DNA of 64,000 nucleotides from Adiantum capillus-veneris (GCA_014529385.2 CM043959.1:51955753-52019752); one strand, 5' to 3'; counted from the stretch's first letter, positions 33,179-44,069 are shown. Program-made: numbers and translations. Notes: generated by a model not told the origin, from the sequence alone.

Positions 33179-33659
33179 AACAAGATCAAGTTTTGTGTTG
33201 TCTCTCTGTTTCTCACCAAGCTTTGTGTGCATCTAGTCTTTAAGGCTAAGACTGAGTTGCTCAAGTTGATTTGTGCTCTTTATCTCACTCTGGTGTGGTG
33301 AATATTTGTGTTTTGTGTGTGTGGCTATCCTGCATTCCCCTCCCTTGGTGTGTTTGAGTACAAGGAGATATCACGTGCGTCTAGTTTGCATCTACAACTA
33401 GGTGGTTCCCCTTCCTTGTTTCGTTTTTGGTTGTGGGTTGTTGTTGTCTTTGATTGTGCTTGCCCCAACCCCAGCCCCAATTGAGCAGCACAGGATCCTC
33501 GAAGGGTGTTTAGAGGCCGCTCTTCTTGCCGCCCGCCCCGGACCACCCCGGACCGCCTCATTGTGAAGTGACATACTGTCTTTTGAGTTTTTCACAAAGA
33601 ATAAAATACCATTTTGTTTTTGTTTCTCTCACGTTTTTTTTGTCCTCCATAGCTAAACA

Positions 33660-34079
33660 ACTCTCAATCATGAGTACTTCAAGCTATGTTTTTCTCTCTT
33701 GGCACATTGATGGTAATACTGTTATGCATGATATTCCCTTACACAATGGTAAGGTATTGTTGATCTCTCACTATCTTCAAAGTCTATTACCTCCAAAATG
33801 TGTTTTTCAAGGACTACATACAGTCATTCAAGAAGAAAACTTGAGCTTCCTATGACATTGCATTGTGACTATGAGGGCAATGAACACTACCTCATTGATG
33901 GTTCTTTGTCAACCAAGTATCTGTTGTTACACACCATAGCATGTGTTTATGTATCTAATAGTGAGAATGTAAAGATAAACTATGACAAGGATACAAGAAA
34001 AAGGTTAGATAATATGAGACCTGCAAATGATGAGACATGTGTAGAAGTTTTGAAGATTATCTGTCTTCCAATTTGCTAG
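33660..34079 (+). pseudogene. Unrecognised ORF pair, probably one frameshifted coding region
   Basis: One frame starts at the ATG at 33670 (MSTSSYVFLSWHIDGNTVMHDIPLHNG, read as two blocks) and ends at 33855. An overlapping frame (33798-34079) continues with TLHCDYEGNEHYLIDGSLSTKY, VYVSNSENVKINYDKDTRKRL and ends with CLPIC. The switch from QGLHTVIQEE to the second frame suggests a single frameshift. I recognise no family. The region upstream (33.2-33.6 kb) is non-coding and contains a short GC-rich patch. Confidence 0.3.
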
Positions 34080-35480
34080 CTTTGACGATTTTAAATGGTC
34101 ATCAGAAAGGACCTTGTCTATTTTTTTACCATTTAAAGTCGTAAAATGTTGTGAGACTTCGTGCCGTCGATCTTTCCCTCAATCTGTTTGCTGGATTTAA
34201 TGCTACTGCATGCTATATCAAAGTTCAACAACTTCAACTGCTTTGAAAACCTAATAGTTTTGAAAACTTCAATGGCTTTGAAAACTTTAGACTATCTGTA
34301 ATTTTTTGGAGATAGTAGAATTTTAGCAACCTTTAATTTCCTGGCAAGCTCCCCTCGCTTTGAAGGATGTGCCTTGCCTTGGTGGCTAGAGATAATAGCC
34401 GAAGGGTGTGTGTCTAGGGTGGGCACACACCCTTAGTCGCAATTAGGGTAAGTTTTGGACGCCTTGGGAGCCCTTGTATCAAAGCACCCAAAAAAATATA
34501 TATATATGGCGGGCTTGCAGCATTGCTGGAGAGAGCAGGAGAGATGGAGGCCGCTACACAGCTTGGCTTGGGTTGCCACAGTGGTACCCAAGCTGGCATG
34601 AATCGTTGAGATTCTTCTTACATGATTTGGAATTGATTGACAGCGGCCCCTCCCCCTATTAAGCGACCATGCACATGGCCAAGAGTGGCTTCATCCTCGC
34701 CTGCCAAGCCACCATACCCACGGTGCATGCATGCACATCATGCAAGTGCAGAGAGACCACACCCCTCTTTCCCAAAAACTTGAGTCTCTGAAACCAAGAT
34801 GAGACCTAGGGATGGACCAGCATACTGATCTCCTCCAACCTCCCTACTTATAGCCCTTGGCTCTTACAAGTAGGACCCCTTAACCATATGCCCTTGTCCT
34901 CGGCTCCTAACTGTACCGAGCCATTTAGACACACTTGGCCCTTGGCTTGAAAACCTCTGGAGCAAGGTGAAGCCTCCCTGACAAAAATGGCTCCCCCGAT
35001 TGCAAAGTTCGATGTTGGATGTTGGTCAATTGCCAATCCTCACCATATCGATGCTAGCAAAGTGAGAACCACATACATAAAATTTCAATCTGTGGAACGT
35101 AGATGACCCAACTAGTGCATGGAGCTACAAGAGATAGCTAAGCTCTCAAAAAACCCAAGTCTAAGCCGCTCCTACTTAACTCAGTCTCAAATGTGTGTCA
35201 AACGTAAAAGGTTCTTTTCTTACCACAAGCTAGATCTAATGAATTTGTGTAGCTATGAGACTCCGAATGCAACAAAACTTATTGCCTAGTATGAGCAGTG
35301 TATCCTTAACACTCTCATGTACTCAAATTTCATTTTTGACACTCTGACAAAATCACCCATAAGATAAATAGTCTATTTTAGGTCAGTTAGTTTTGGCATC
35401 CGAAGCACTCTATGGCTTCCTCTAGACATGCTTTATCTATTCCTAAGGTCAAAAACCAATTTTGGTGCGTGTATTGTGTG
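34080..35480. other. Non-coding stretch without recognised features
   Basis: There is a run of partly repeated TTTTGAAAACTTCAATGG-like words near 34210-34290, and a short (AT)n near 34497-34508. Beyond that I see no coding domain, LTR or structured repeat. Confidence 0.4.
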
Positions 35481-35978
35481 TAGGAAGCAAAAATAGCTTG
35501 TAGAAAACATGACTAAAACCACATTTCATCGCAAGAAAATTACGTTAGATGGAAGAGCTTTTACCTGCGAACGCGTTGGTATGCTGGGAATAACAATGCA
35601 ACATCGTACAAGAGAGACACAAGGAATTGAAGAAACAGTGGACTCACGGTTGAGCTTCTACAACAAACACTTACTTTCATTATCCAAAACTTAGATTTAT
35701 AATTTCAAAAGTTGGCTTTTATACCTTAGCCAAGGTTCAAAGAATAGATTTCTAGCTATTTGTGCTCAATACAAAGCTTAACAACTGCATACAATTACAA
35801 ACTTGGAGGCCCTGAACCCCTTTAGACTTGTTGGCAATCAATAATATTACAATGGATTTGGACTTTGCAAGATTTCTTAGTAATACAGAGGGGTTTAATA
35901 GAATCAATTGTCTTAAAAAATGAGTGGCGTCCCTTTTGATGCAGGCTTTCTCTTGCTCTTGTTCGTTGAGCAGCTAAC
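35480..35978 (-). repeat. Putative 3' LTR of family X element
   Basis: On the minus strand it begins TGTTAGCTGCTCAACG directly after the purine tract AAGGAGGGGGGAAA (about 35979-35992). It has a TATA box GGTATAAAAGCC near 35730, followed by a leader. The 3' boundary (about 35480) is approximate. The upstream side of the element (around 40.0 kb) does not show a matching copy. Confidence 0.45.
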
Positions 35979-38290
35979 ATTTCCCCCCTCCTTGAACATG
36001 TTGTCTGCGACACAGGTACTTAAGGTGTTATGGTCAGCTTCCTTGTTGCAGTCCTTTTTGCATGCTTCTTGAGACCTTGTTGGTACCTGAGGTGGAGTTC
36101 TTTGTCATCAATTGACATAAATTGCATGGTGATTTTGTTTCTTTGCTCCAACTTCAGAGTAGCTAACAAATCTTGCTCGCAGGTTGGTGATGACGGGGCC
36201 AAAGATCTTGGATATGTAAGTGAAGAAGCCCATATAGAATGCTTCTTCAAATGTTTGCATATAGTAGGATGGTAGCCCTAGCATAGAAGCCATGGAGCAC
36301 TTCTTCTAAAGGTTGGCTAGATAAATCATAGCATAAGCCCTTGGCGCCTTCAAGGAATGACATCCATGCTGCATCTGTTTGCTCTGCGCAGTGAAAAGTC
36401 TGCAAGCAAGCTAGGAGCATTTTAGCAATCTTTACCAACATGATGCATGCTAAATCCACAATCCCTCAAAATAGCTGAATGATTGAGGATAATGTTTCGA
36501 CCATATATGTTTCTGTAGGCTGGTTATTCAGGGGTGGTGGAAACGTGGGGTAGTTGAGCCAAGCGGGCCTCTTTGTTGGATGATAGAAGGTTGTTCCCAG
36601 CTTCTGACTCTCAGTACCACGCATTGCACAGGATCTTGTTTGATATGTAATGGTGCATTTGTATACAAAATAAAATACCTGGAGTGCCGGTTTAGCTAGA
36701 TCTCCCGCTATTTTGGATGTATCAGTGTTGGGTTGGCTTGGAAGTCCTTGAGTAGTCTTTTTTTAATCTATCTAGAGTACTTCAAACTCTATGGGCGGGA
36801 AGGGGAGAGCTTGTTGATGCCATTGCTCATTGATAGTGGACGATGTGAGGAGGTTGGCATTGATGGAGTGCAATATTCGCTCTTCCCATTGCATGGATTC
36901 TTTCTAGATTGTCTTGGTCTCCTCTACCACTTGCTTCTTTAATGCCGCTTCTCCCTCAACAGTTAAGATTTTTAGTTGAGCTGAGGGTCCTGCTTCATCA
37001 TGAGAAATATCCAGCTTTGGGCCCGACTGGCCTCAAGTTGATTGTAACTGCTTCAAAGTCCATAAATTGTAGGGTGTCTTTATCTCTCATTGGAAAATCT
37101 ATTGGTTCTTCCCCTGGTGGCAGCCTCTTGTGCTTTGCTCAATTCTGCTTTGAGTTGGTCAATCTCTTTTTGATGTATTTCCTCCTCTTGCTCCATAAAC
37201 CCGATGGAAAGTTCTCTTCTCTACATTTTCTCTAGCTTTAGCTCCATCTCAAGGTCTTTAACCTTTTGTTCCATCGGTTGATATGCCTCATTTGTGCCTT
37301 GTAGTGTGGCTACTGTAGGGTTGTCCTTGAGATGATTTAGTAATGTATTTTGCTCTTGGCATCAAGCTTCTGACTGTGCAAATTGAGTATTTGTAATGTT
37401 TAGTTGAATTTGTAGCCGCCTTATTGTGGAAGCTAACTCTTGTAAAGAGGAGGTGGCCCCTTTGAACTGATGTTCTTGCTGTTGTTTCCTTGTTTGGAGA
37501 GCTTCCAAGTCCGCTATGGACTTTGCGGTTAATTCAACCAGTTCCTCATCTTTAAATTCCATGGCTTCTTTGTATGATTCATTACAAATGTTGGCCATCT
37601 CAAGCCTTTCATTTGAGTGTTGCAGTTGCTGATACAAATTGTGGAGCTGTTGGTGGCAAGTGTAGATCTTGTCTCTCATTTTGTCCACCACATCATGGGC
37701 ATACTAGGTGTATTCATCTATGTCTTCTAGAATCTCCAATCTTCTTGAGTTGCTCACTTCAGGTTGATCCCTTGATGTGTCATGAGCCTCGGTTGTGATT
37801 GGCTCATTTGCATGGTTTTCTTGTGTGCTTGGAGCCTCTGTTGGGATGGCTAGTTCATCCACTTTGAGCCTCTGTTGGGATGGCTAGTTCATCCACTTGC
37901 TTGTTGGTAGTTTCTCTAGGCGGTTTGGATTTTGTTTCTACATTGCTGGCAATGGGAATAATCTCCTATGGTTGTGGTCGCCCTCTGGTTGTGTGCTTGG
38001 AGCCTCTGTTGGGATGGCTAGTTCATCCACTTGCTCGTTGGCAGTTTCTCTAGGCAGTTTGGATTTTGTTTCTACATTGCTGGCAATGGGAATAATCTCC
38101 TCTGGTTGTGGTTGCCCTCTTGGAGGAGTGAAGTGTGGAATCACTTCATCAGTGTTTTCTTGTTCCCTTGGTGAGTCCTCTTTAGACGGTCTATTCTCTT
38201 TTCCTTGTGCCTTGGCTTGCTCTTGTTGATATTCTTCTTGTTGATAGAGATGCTCTAAGCCGACGTCCTTCATATTGTACATGGGGTGTT
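35979..38290 (-). pseudogene. Coiled-coil ORFs in the 3' half of family X element
   Basis: Several open pieces on the minus strand lead to a purine tract and LTR. 37938-38282 is Gln/Glu/Pro-rich (LYQQEEYQQEQAKAQGKENRP). 37362-37691 is a clear coiled coil (KIYTCHQQLHNLYQQLQHSN, AKSIADLEALQTRKQQQE, IRRLQIQLNITNTQF). 36247-36459 and 36020-36290 encode a C-terminal region (AAWMSFLEGAKGLCYDLSSQ, FEEAFYMGFFTYISKIFGPVI). No RT, RNase H or integrase motif is present anywhere between the protease at 39.3 kb and the LTR. The function is unknown; a structural or envelope-like role is possible. Frame breaks occur between pieces. Confidence 0.45.
37828..38118. repeat. Tandem repeat in coiled-coil ORF (about 134 bp x2, plus partial)
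   Basis: The block beginning GAGCCTCTGTTGGGATGGCT and running through GGCAATGGGAATAATCTCCT to GCCCTCTGG occurs twice (about 37863-37995 and 37998-38118), with an additional about 35-bp partial copy at 37828-37862. Copies differ at only a few bases. Confidence 0.85.
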
Positions 38291-38599
38291 TGGTTTGAAT
38301 TTTGACCCTCTTAGGAGATGGTTTCCATTTTTCCTCAAAGTCTCCTTCAACTCCTCTCTCAAAAGCTCAAAAGCCGTCGTCTATCTTTCCACTCTTGTTG
38401 CTTTTTGGGCTAGTTCCTATGCTGCTACTACAGGTATTGGAAACTTTGTAGGTTTTGCATCATCTACTTTCGTTTTCCCTTTTTCTCTCTTCTTCCTTTT
38501 GAGAGGAGTGTCCTTCTACCCCATTTCTTCTTGCTCTTTGTCTCTTTTTGCAGCCTTTGTTGTAGTAGCAGTTTCCTAGCTAGGGACATGTCCTCAGTC

Positions 38600-38960
38600 T
38601 TGTTGCCATTGGTGGAACTCTTGTCTGCACTTATTTTTCATCAACAGTGCTACGGAGTAGCCATAAATTTTTCTCTGAGGTAGGCAGTAGATGCTCTACC
38701 TGGCCTATAGCATGGTAAGCGATCCATGTTAGCACTTCTAGAGCTCCCAAAAAAGTGATGTTCTTTGGCTTTTTCACATGAGTGAGGGTTGTATAAATAT
38801 ATTGTGCATGATTCACTTCTATCACTCCTTCTTCCTTTAAGGCCTGTGTGAAAGTGGAAGCCACAAAATGATTTGGAATTGTGTACTTGGGAGGTCTTTT
38901 GGTAGTAGTGACATGAAAGTGTTGATGATAGAGCCAAAGTGCTTGCTCTATCTTGCTTTG
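38600..38960 (-). pseudogene. Family X polyprotein segment, unknown domain
   Basis: The open frame 38631-38864 reads ASTFTQALKEEGVIEVNHAQY, TTLTHVKKPKNITFLGALEVL, AYHAIGQVEHLLP, and extends upstream as WLYHQHFHVTTTKRPPKYTI. It is clearly protein-like, but no family is recognised. It lies between the protease and the coiled-coil ORFs in the same orientation. Confidence 0.4.
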
Positions 38961-39099
38961 CTTTAGATTGGAGAAAGATGTTCAAAGTACGATTCCTCTG
39001 TTGTAATTGGTTCTTCTTTCCTCTCGTCCGTAGCATCATAATAGTGATTAGAGAAGACATGTTGCTCCCCTGTCATCTCAATAAATACCATTTCAATAA

Positions 39100-39960
39100 A
39101 CACATACATCCATTGTGGCCAGGGTATGAGTCCATTCAGAGGGTTCAAACATATGTTCAAGGAATGGTTCCGGTATGTAATCTGCATCATTCGCTTCTTT
39201 GTCTAAAATGTAGTCTTCCCTTCTTAAACTACCCAATTGAGAAGCCCCCACATCCAAATTGGAGTGTTTTTATGTATCCATGATGGCAATTTGGTCTCTC
39301 ACCACAAGTCTTCGAGTCAATTCCTGTATTGGTGTCCTCAAGAAATCCTTGTAAGAATGCTCCTTCAAGTTCACTTGAGTAATTGTCCCTACTTGTTTAA
39401 GGTAGAGATAATCATTGCCCCAATCTTCGATTAATTGTATCTGTCTCATGAATGGTCTTCCCAAGATGATTTCATAATTGAGTTTCTTCTCAAAGTCTAC
39501 AATGGCAAAAGTGTGCTGGTAGTCAATCCCATAGGAGGTGACTATCACATTCTCTAGTATGCCCATTGGTTTCTCTATGTGTCCATTTTCCAATTGCAAT
39601 TTCATTCTTGTTTGTTTGGTTTCTAGCTTTCCCCAAGCTTCCCAGACAGCTTTGGTTGCTATGGAAATTCCTGCTCCACTGTCTAAAATAGCCATGGTCA
39701 TTAAATCATTGTATTGTATTGAAAGGGTTGTGTTTCCCACATTCCCTTCACAATAGTCCCTGACCTTGTTCATAGGTACAAACTTGACAAGTCTAGTCTA
39801 TACCTACTGGTTTTTCAAATTTTCCAGGTTCATTTGAGATGCTCCTATTATTCCCATCTTTTCCATGGTGGTTTGTACATCTCCACATAGATGTGGTCTC
39901 AACTTCAGTAGATCCATTAGGAAAAATATGAACCCCAAAAGGGCCTTGTAAGGATCCCTA
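39100..39960 (-). pseudogene. Aspartic protease region of family X element
   Basis: The open frame 39270-39773 (167 codons) has MAILDSGAGISIATKAVW (catalytic D-S-G), EKPMGILENVIV, FAIVDFEKKLNYEIILGRPFM, YLYLKQVGTITQVNLKEHSYKD. Upstream (39790-39960) the strand encodes LMDLLKLRPHLCGDVQTTMEKMG, and downstream (39100-39260) SLRREDYILDKEANDADYIPEPF and ATMDVCV. Each of these blocks has a counterpart in the same order at 1.98-2.65 kb, so the two are copies of one family. The protease active-site motif looks intact here; flanking frames are broken. Confidence 0.75.
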
Positions 39961-40024
39961 ATTTTAAGGGATTAAGACTGAAAATGTGTGTGATTTAGGA
40001 GACAAGGCCATTGAATGAGGGTAT

Positions 40025-40045
40025 TCTCATAGGCTTTTTATAGGG
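40025..40045 (-). promoter_or_regulatory. TATA-like box upstream of family X element
   Basis: The minus strand reads CCCTATAAAAAGCCTATG. It lies about 80-90 bases upstream of the first family X coding blocks and could be the promoter in a degenerate 5' LTR. Confidence 0.35.
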
Positions 40046-40326
40046 TGCAATAGAGGCTAGGGAGGGAGGATAGGTACATTCTCTCTCTACCCAAAAGAGT
40101 GGTGGTCCTTGTGACAATAACTACCCTCTCCCCCTTTTTTTTCCACATCATCAAGGGCGTCCATAGCCTCAGTCCAAAAAAGAACTTTTTTCAAAAAAAT
40201 CTTAGTTTCACTCAAAATTTCTCCCCAACCTATATGTATACCCAAAAATCAATTTTCTCTCTCAAATCTCACTGCTAGACCTACAAAATATCAATCTTCC
40301 CACCCTTTTTATTTCCCTCCAAAATC

Positions 40327-40455
40327 ACTCCCCTCTCTCTCTCCTCTCCCTCTCTCTTCTCTCTCCTACTTTTCAGTACACACTCTTCCTCCTTCCCTCT
40401 CTCACTCCTCTACCTCTCTCTTCTCTCTCCTACTTTTCAACACACACTCTTCCTC
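40327..40455. repeat. Pyrimidine-rich tandem duplication (about 70 bp x2)
   Basis: The block CTCTCTTCTCTCTCCTACTTTTCA-(GT/AC)-ACACACTCTTCCTC occurs twice within C/T-rich DNA (copies near 40350 and 40415). Confidence 0.8.
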
Positions 40456-40509
40456 TTCTTTCTTATCCCCTCACCTCCATCAATGACTTTTACCTCTTCT
40501 TGATGCAGG

Positions 40510-40725
40510 TCCACTCCATAGCTTTGTTGCAGCTCTCCCCCCCATAGTTCTCTACTCCATAGCCCTCTTCTCCACTCCATAGCTCTCTTGCGTCTCTCCA
40601 TCCCATAGATCTCACTCCATAGCTCTCCTACAGGTCTCCATCCCAAAGCTCTCCACTCCATAGCTCTCCTGCAGCTCTCCATCCCATAGCTCTTCACTCC
40701 ATAGCTCACCTCTCCCCTCCGTTGC
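40510..40725. repeat. Minisatellite with CCATAGCTCT core
   Basis: About six imperfect units alternate CTCCACTCCATAGCTCT and CCTGCAGCTCTCCATCCCATAGCTCT, forming a higher-order unit of roughly 40 bases. A minus-strand open frame across it (40437-40709) is a repetitive translation and is not taken as a gene. Confidence 0.88.
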
Positions 40726-40795
40726 CTTGCTGCAGTTCTCCACTCTTTCTTGAGGATATCTTTATTCCCCTTTCCATGGAGCTATGCGACATTGC

Positions 40796-42181
40796 AACCT
40801 CCCATCCACAGCAAGATTGTCAAGTTCGGAAACGGTTTCTCTACATGTTTGGCTACCAAAGGACTTTGCACCCTCAAAGCATCATTACTTGCAAACTGCA
40901 CAACAACGTCGTGGTGCAGGTCACACCAATCTTTACATTTGGGTGCATGGTTGCCTCTACCCTAATGATCTATCCATCAATGTGTATCCAACATTCAATA
41001 GCCTTGCTTCATTCTTACAATATGTAGATAGAGGGGAGCACAATCTTCTTGGATACTGCAAGCGATTGTCGTCTATTGGAGCTGATAGCATACAATGGTC
41101 TTTGCAACCCATAATATATAGCCCATAATCTCTGCCTTGGCCCCTCTTTACCTCCTTCATTCTATGATATACAACCCCATCTCTCCATGATATGGATACA
41201 AATGACAATACAAATATCCCATCCACAGCATGATCATCATGGTAAAAAACAAAACGTGTACATATGTTGTTGTCAAAAGAGCTTGCACCTTCCAAATGTT
41301 ATGACTTACATACAACACAACAATGCCGCCGTGCAGGTCACACAGATGTGGACCTTTGGGTGGATGGTTGCATCTACCCCAATGACCCTTTGGTTAATGT
41401 GTATCCAACATAAATATAGGTAGAGGGGAGCCAGGTCTGCTTGGCTATTGCAAGCAATTGTCCACTATCAGAGCTCATAGTGTCCAATGGTGGATGCACC
41501 AAAACCAAGTTATCATTCATAGCAATTCTAGTTTGCAACAGAGGATCATCCATCTGGAGAAACAAGAACAAACTCTTCAACAAGATGTGGAAGAGAAGGA
41601 TGGTAAGATTGCAAAGCTTGAGGGTACCATATTGAGTTTGAAAGAGACACCTTTAGGTGCAAGAGAGGATAAGAGGATATTTTCATCCATAGAGACCCTT
41701 TCTCCCAAAGGTGGTGCTTGGAATAGAAGAGTTATAGTGACAAGGTGCATTTTTGAATACCCTATCATATTTCCTACATGTATGAAGTCACTTCTGTGGT
41801 GATTGTTTTGTTTTTTATTCTTATTGCAGGGATTTCATCCAAGACACATGTGGTAGCCAAAGCCAAGAGGATCCCATTCATCTGCTTACTAGTTTCTTTA
41901 AAAAGGCAGATGTCATAGCACTCCTGCACACACCAAAAGGAAAAATTATCAATGATGTTGTAACCAAGGAGGTGATGTGTAAGTTCTCTAATCGCATGAG
42001 TGATGTTGATTTGCAGAAGGAATGTGATGAAGTTGGCATTAGTACAAAGGGTTACAGTGCACCACATGGCCTCTTCAAGAACTCTTTGAGGAAACAAGGA
42101 GTTATTGAGAATGTATTCCGAGTGCCATGCAAGGTGAAACTTGCTAGGGGGCCTCCAATGAAGATGTTTTCTCACATCTAG
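40796..42181 (+). pseudogene. Unrecognised gene with tandemly duplicated segment, coiled coil and intron
   Basis: Two diverged copies of a segment (about 40796-41105 and 41215-41495) both encode versions of AGHTNLYIWVHGCLYPNDL, NVYP, RGEHNLLGYCKRLS, SIQW. Copy 2 runs into a coiled coil (SSLQQRIIHLEKQEQTLQQDV, DGKIAKLEGTILSLKE). A 50-base intron-like gap (41780-41829, donor GTATGA, acceptor TTATTGCAG) joins FPT to WDFIQDTCGSQSQEDP in frame, and the final exon runs to TAG at 42179-42181 (ITK-like EVMCKFSNRMSDVDLQKECDE, KGYSAPHGLFKNSL). Copy 1 is in a different frame from copy 2 and has stops. I do not recognise the family. It may be a host gene fragment or a transposon gene. Confidence 0.45.
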
Positions 42182-42453
42182 GTCACTATTTTCATATCAA
42201 AGAGACAATGCCCTCATCTATCTTTGTAGAATCTCCATAGAGTGATAACAAAGCTACCAATGTAAGGAATCGTGCTAATAATATTGACAAGGAGTTTGCT
42301 TACTCTATGTCAAATAATATTTTGTCCATCTGAAGAGGCTTCAACAAGAAATGGTTTTCTTTTATGCAGTACCTTCTAATGGTGAGGAAAGAATCATGTG
42401 AGGTTTTGCGATCATTGCCGTTGTATGACCTTTACTTATTGGCTTTCTTCTCT

Positions 42454-42531
42454 TGTAGTGTTTGGAACTAAGTTGGTGTTTGCTTTCAAGCTTGTAGTGT
42501 TTGGAACTAAGTTGTAGTTTTCTTTCAAGCT
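42454..42531. repeat. Tandem repeat (about 38 bp x2)
   Basis: CTTGTAGTGTTTGGAACTAAG-TT-(G)GT(A)GTTT-CTTTCAAG occurs twice in tandem with a few differences. Confidence 0.85.
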
Positions 42532-42571
42532 TGACGCGTGCCAAATTGTGAAGCAATGAAGGCTAGAGAGG

Positions 42572-42941
42572 ATGAGTGTCATATTTTTGTTGTTAAGACC
42601 TCAAGAAGACGAGTCTAGCAACAAAACATTTGTCCTAGAAGCATTGCTACAAAACAAATTTTTACAGCAAGATGGGCAAGCGGCACTATATAGGCAACCT
42701 CGCAGAGTACTCCGTTTTAGCGGAGCCTTTGTTGATATTCAACATTATTCAAAAAAAGTGTGTGAAACTTCTCATCCGAAGGGCTCCTTTTGCACAGACA
42801 TGCGGGGAGATTGTGCAAAGCTACAACACTAAGTTACGCATGCATCCCATCAGCCTTGAAGGACTCAAGAAGCCACAGAGGCATACTTGGTGGGTTTATT
42901 TGAGGATACCAACTTGTGTGTCATCCATGCTAAGCATGTAA
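42572..42941 (+). pseudogene. Overlapping protein-like ORFs, unrecognised
   Basis: Two overlapping frames: 42572-42832 (begins MSVIFLLLRPQEDESSNKTF) and 42672-42941 ([42 protein letters not shown]). The text reads as one coding region with a frameshift near 42670. No known family. It may belong with the relic at 40.8-42.2 kb. The rest, to 43.3 kb, has no recognised content. Confidence 0.3.
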
Positions 42942-43315
42942 CTATAATGCAAAAAGACTTGTCACTAGCCCGTCGGATATGAGCGAACTTGTAGCTAGTA
43001 ATATGTACAACAACACCTTTTTGCAATGGATATGTAATGACTTCAAATGTCGAAATGAAATGATCCTTACTCATTTTGGAATCTCTTGCTTCTTATGTCA
43101 AGTAAGCTCTTTGCATTTAATTTGTGTTCAATATATTTTTTATAAGTCTTTTGGACATTGTCGGGTGGTTCTTGCACACCATGCCATTGAGCACGGAGGG
43201 GGAGACGGGGAGGGGGGGAGTTGTGGATGAGTATTTTGTTCGCTAGTGCTAAAAAACCTTCACAACAGGCTTCAAGTGCCATTTGTTGAAATGCACACAT
43301 CATATCTGTTTTGAC

Positions 43316-43427
43316 CCTGGTGGTGCAAAAGGTCCCTGTCCACAAGGCAGTGAGTTTAGGCCAGACAGGAGCCCCGTCTAGCCCAAACTCGTTGCCTTGT
43401 GGACAGGATCCTCCTGCACCACCAAGG
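43316..43427. repeat. Foldback hairpin 1
   Basis: The left arm (about 43316-43361; CTGGTGGTGCA, CCTGTCCACAAGGCA, GAGTTT) is complementary to the right arm 43381-43427 (AAACTC, TGCCTTGTGGACAGG, TGCACCACCA). The loop is about 20 bases. Arms carry several mismatches. Confidence 0.85.
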
Positions 43428-43612
43428 ATAAAACAAATATTATGTGTGTATCTCAACGAGAAAATAAGACCCAACAAAGTGATCATTGATAGTGTTTTGG
43501 CTATTAGTGCCTTCCAAACCTTCTGTACCTGTGGAAGATTGAGAGACAACCAAAATGCCTTTGATTGACATCTAGAAGGAACCATATATTCTTGTTTTGG
43601 CCCAAACACTGT

Positions 43613-43701
43613 TAAAAACCCTTGTCCACAAGACATCAATTTTGGGCAAAACAAGCGCACTTGTTTTGCCCAAAATTGGTGCCTTGTGGATAGGGGTTTT
43701 T
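43613..43701. repeat. Foldback hairpin 2, related to hairpin 1
   Basis: Left arm 43613-43656 and right arm 43660-43701 pair almost completely around a very short loop (AAAACAAGCGCACTTGTTTT). Arm ends share CTTGTCCACAAG/CTTGTGGA with hairpin 1. Confidence 0.9.
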
Positions 43702-44069
43702 TGCAGTTTCTGGGACAAATCCAACACAACATTAGCATTAAGAATACCATTTGAAAGCTAATGACACATCCTATGACAATTACTTGCATGTACATTGACC
43801 CCTCCGTCTGGCAAGTTTGGGACCCCTGACATCGTCACAGTAGATAGAGACTGACCCACAAATCACTTGCACAAGCATAGCTTTTAAATTGATCTAATGA
43901 ACACCATGTCTCTATACCAAATAAAGATTCAAGGTAGCTAATAAAACACACAATAAACTTGCCCATTTAGAACTAGAAATTTAAATTTCACTAAAACCCA
44001 TGTATTTACACCAAATTGTAAGTCAAGATACAAAAGTACACGTGGAATTGAGATTATATTGATATATGA

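Noticed and set aside
34540-34600. GTGGTACCCAAGC near 34580 as a retrotransposon primer-binding site
   Set aside because: It only weakly resembles TGGTATCAGAGC and has no LTR-like flank or following gag.
37897-38579. Plus-strand frames (110 and 97 codons) opposite the coiled-coil ORFs
   Set aside because: Hydrophobic shadows of Gln/Glu-rich minus-strand coding sequence. The repeats inside also appear on the minus strand as coding.
40437-40709. 90-codon minus-strand frame with repeated MEW/ELW
   Set aside because: Translation of the CCATAGCT minisatellite.
43067-43795. 242-codon open frame on the minus strand
   Set aside because: It runs straight through both foldback hairpins and has no domain. 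Its composition looks like chance translation of structured non-coding DNA.
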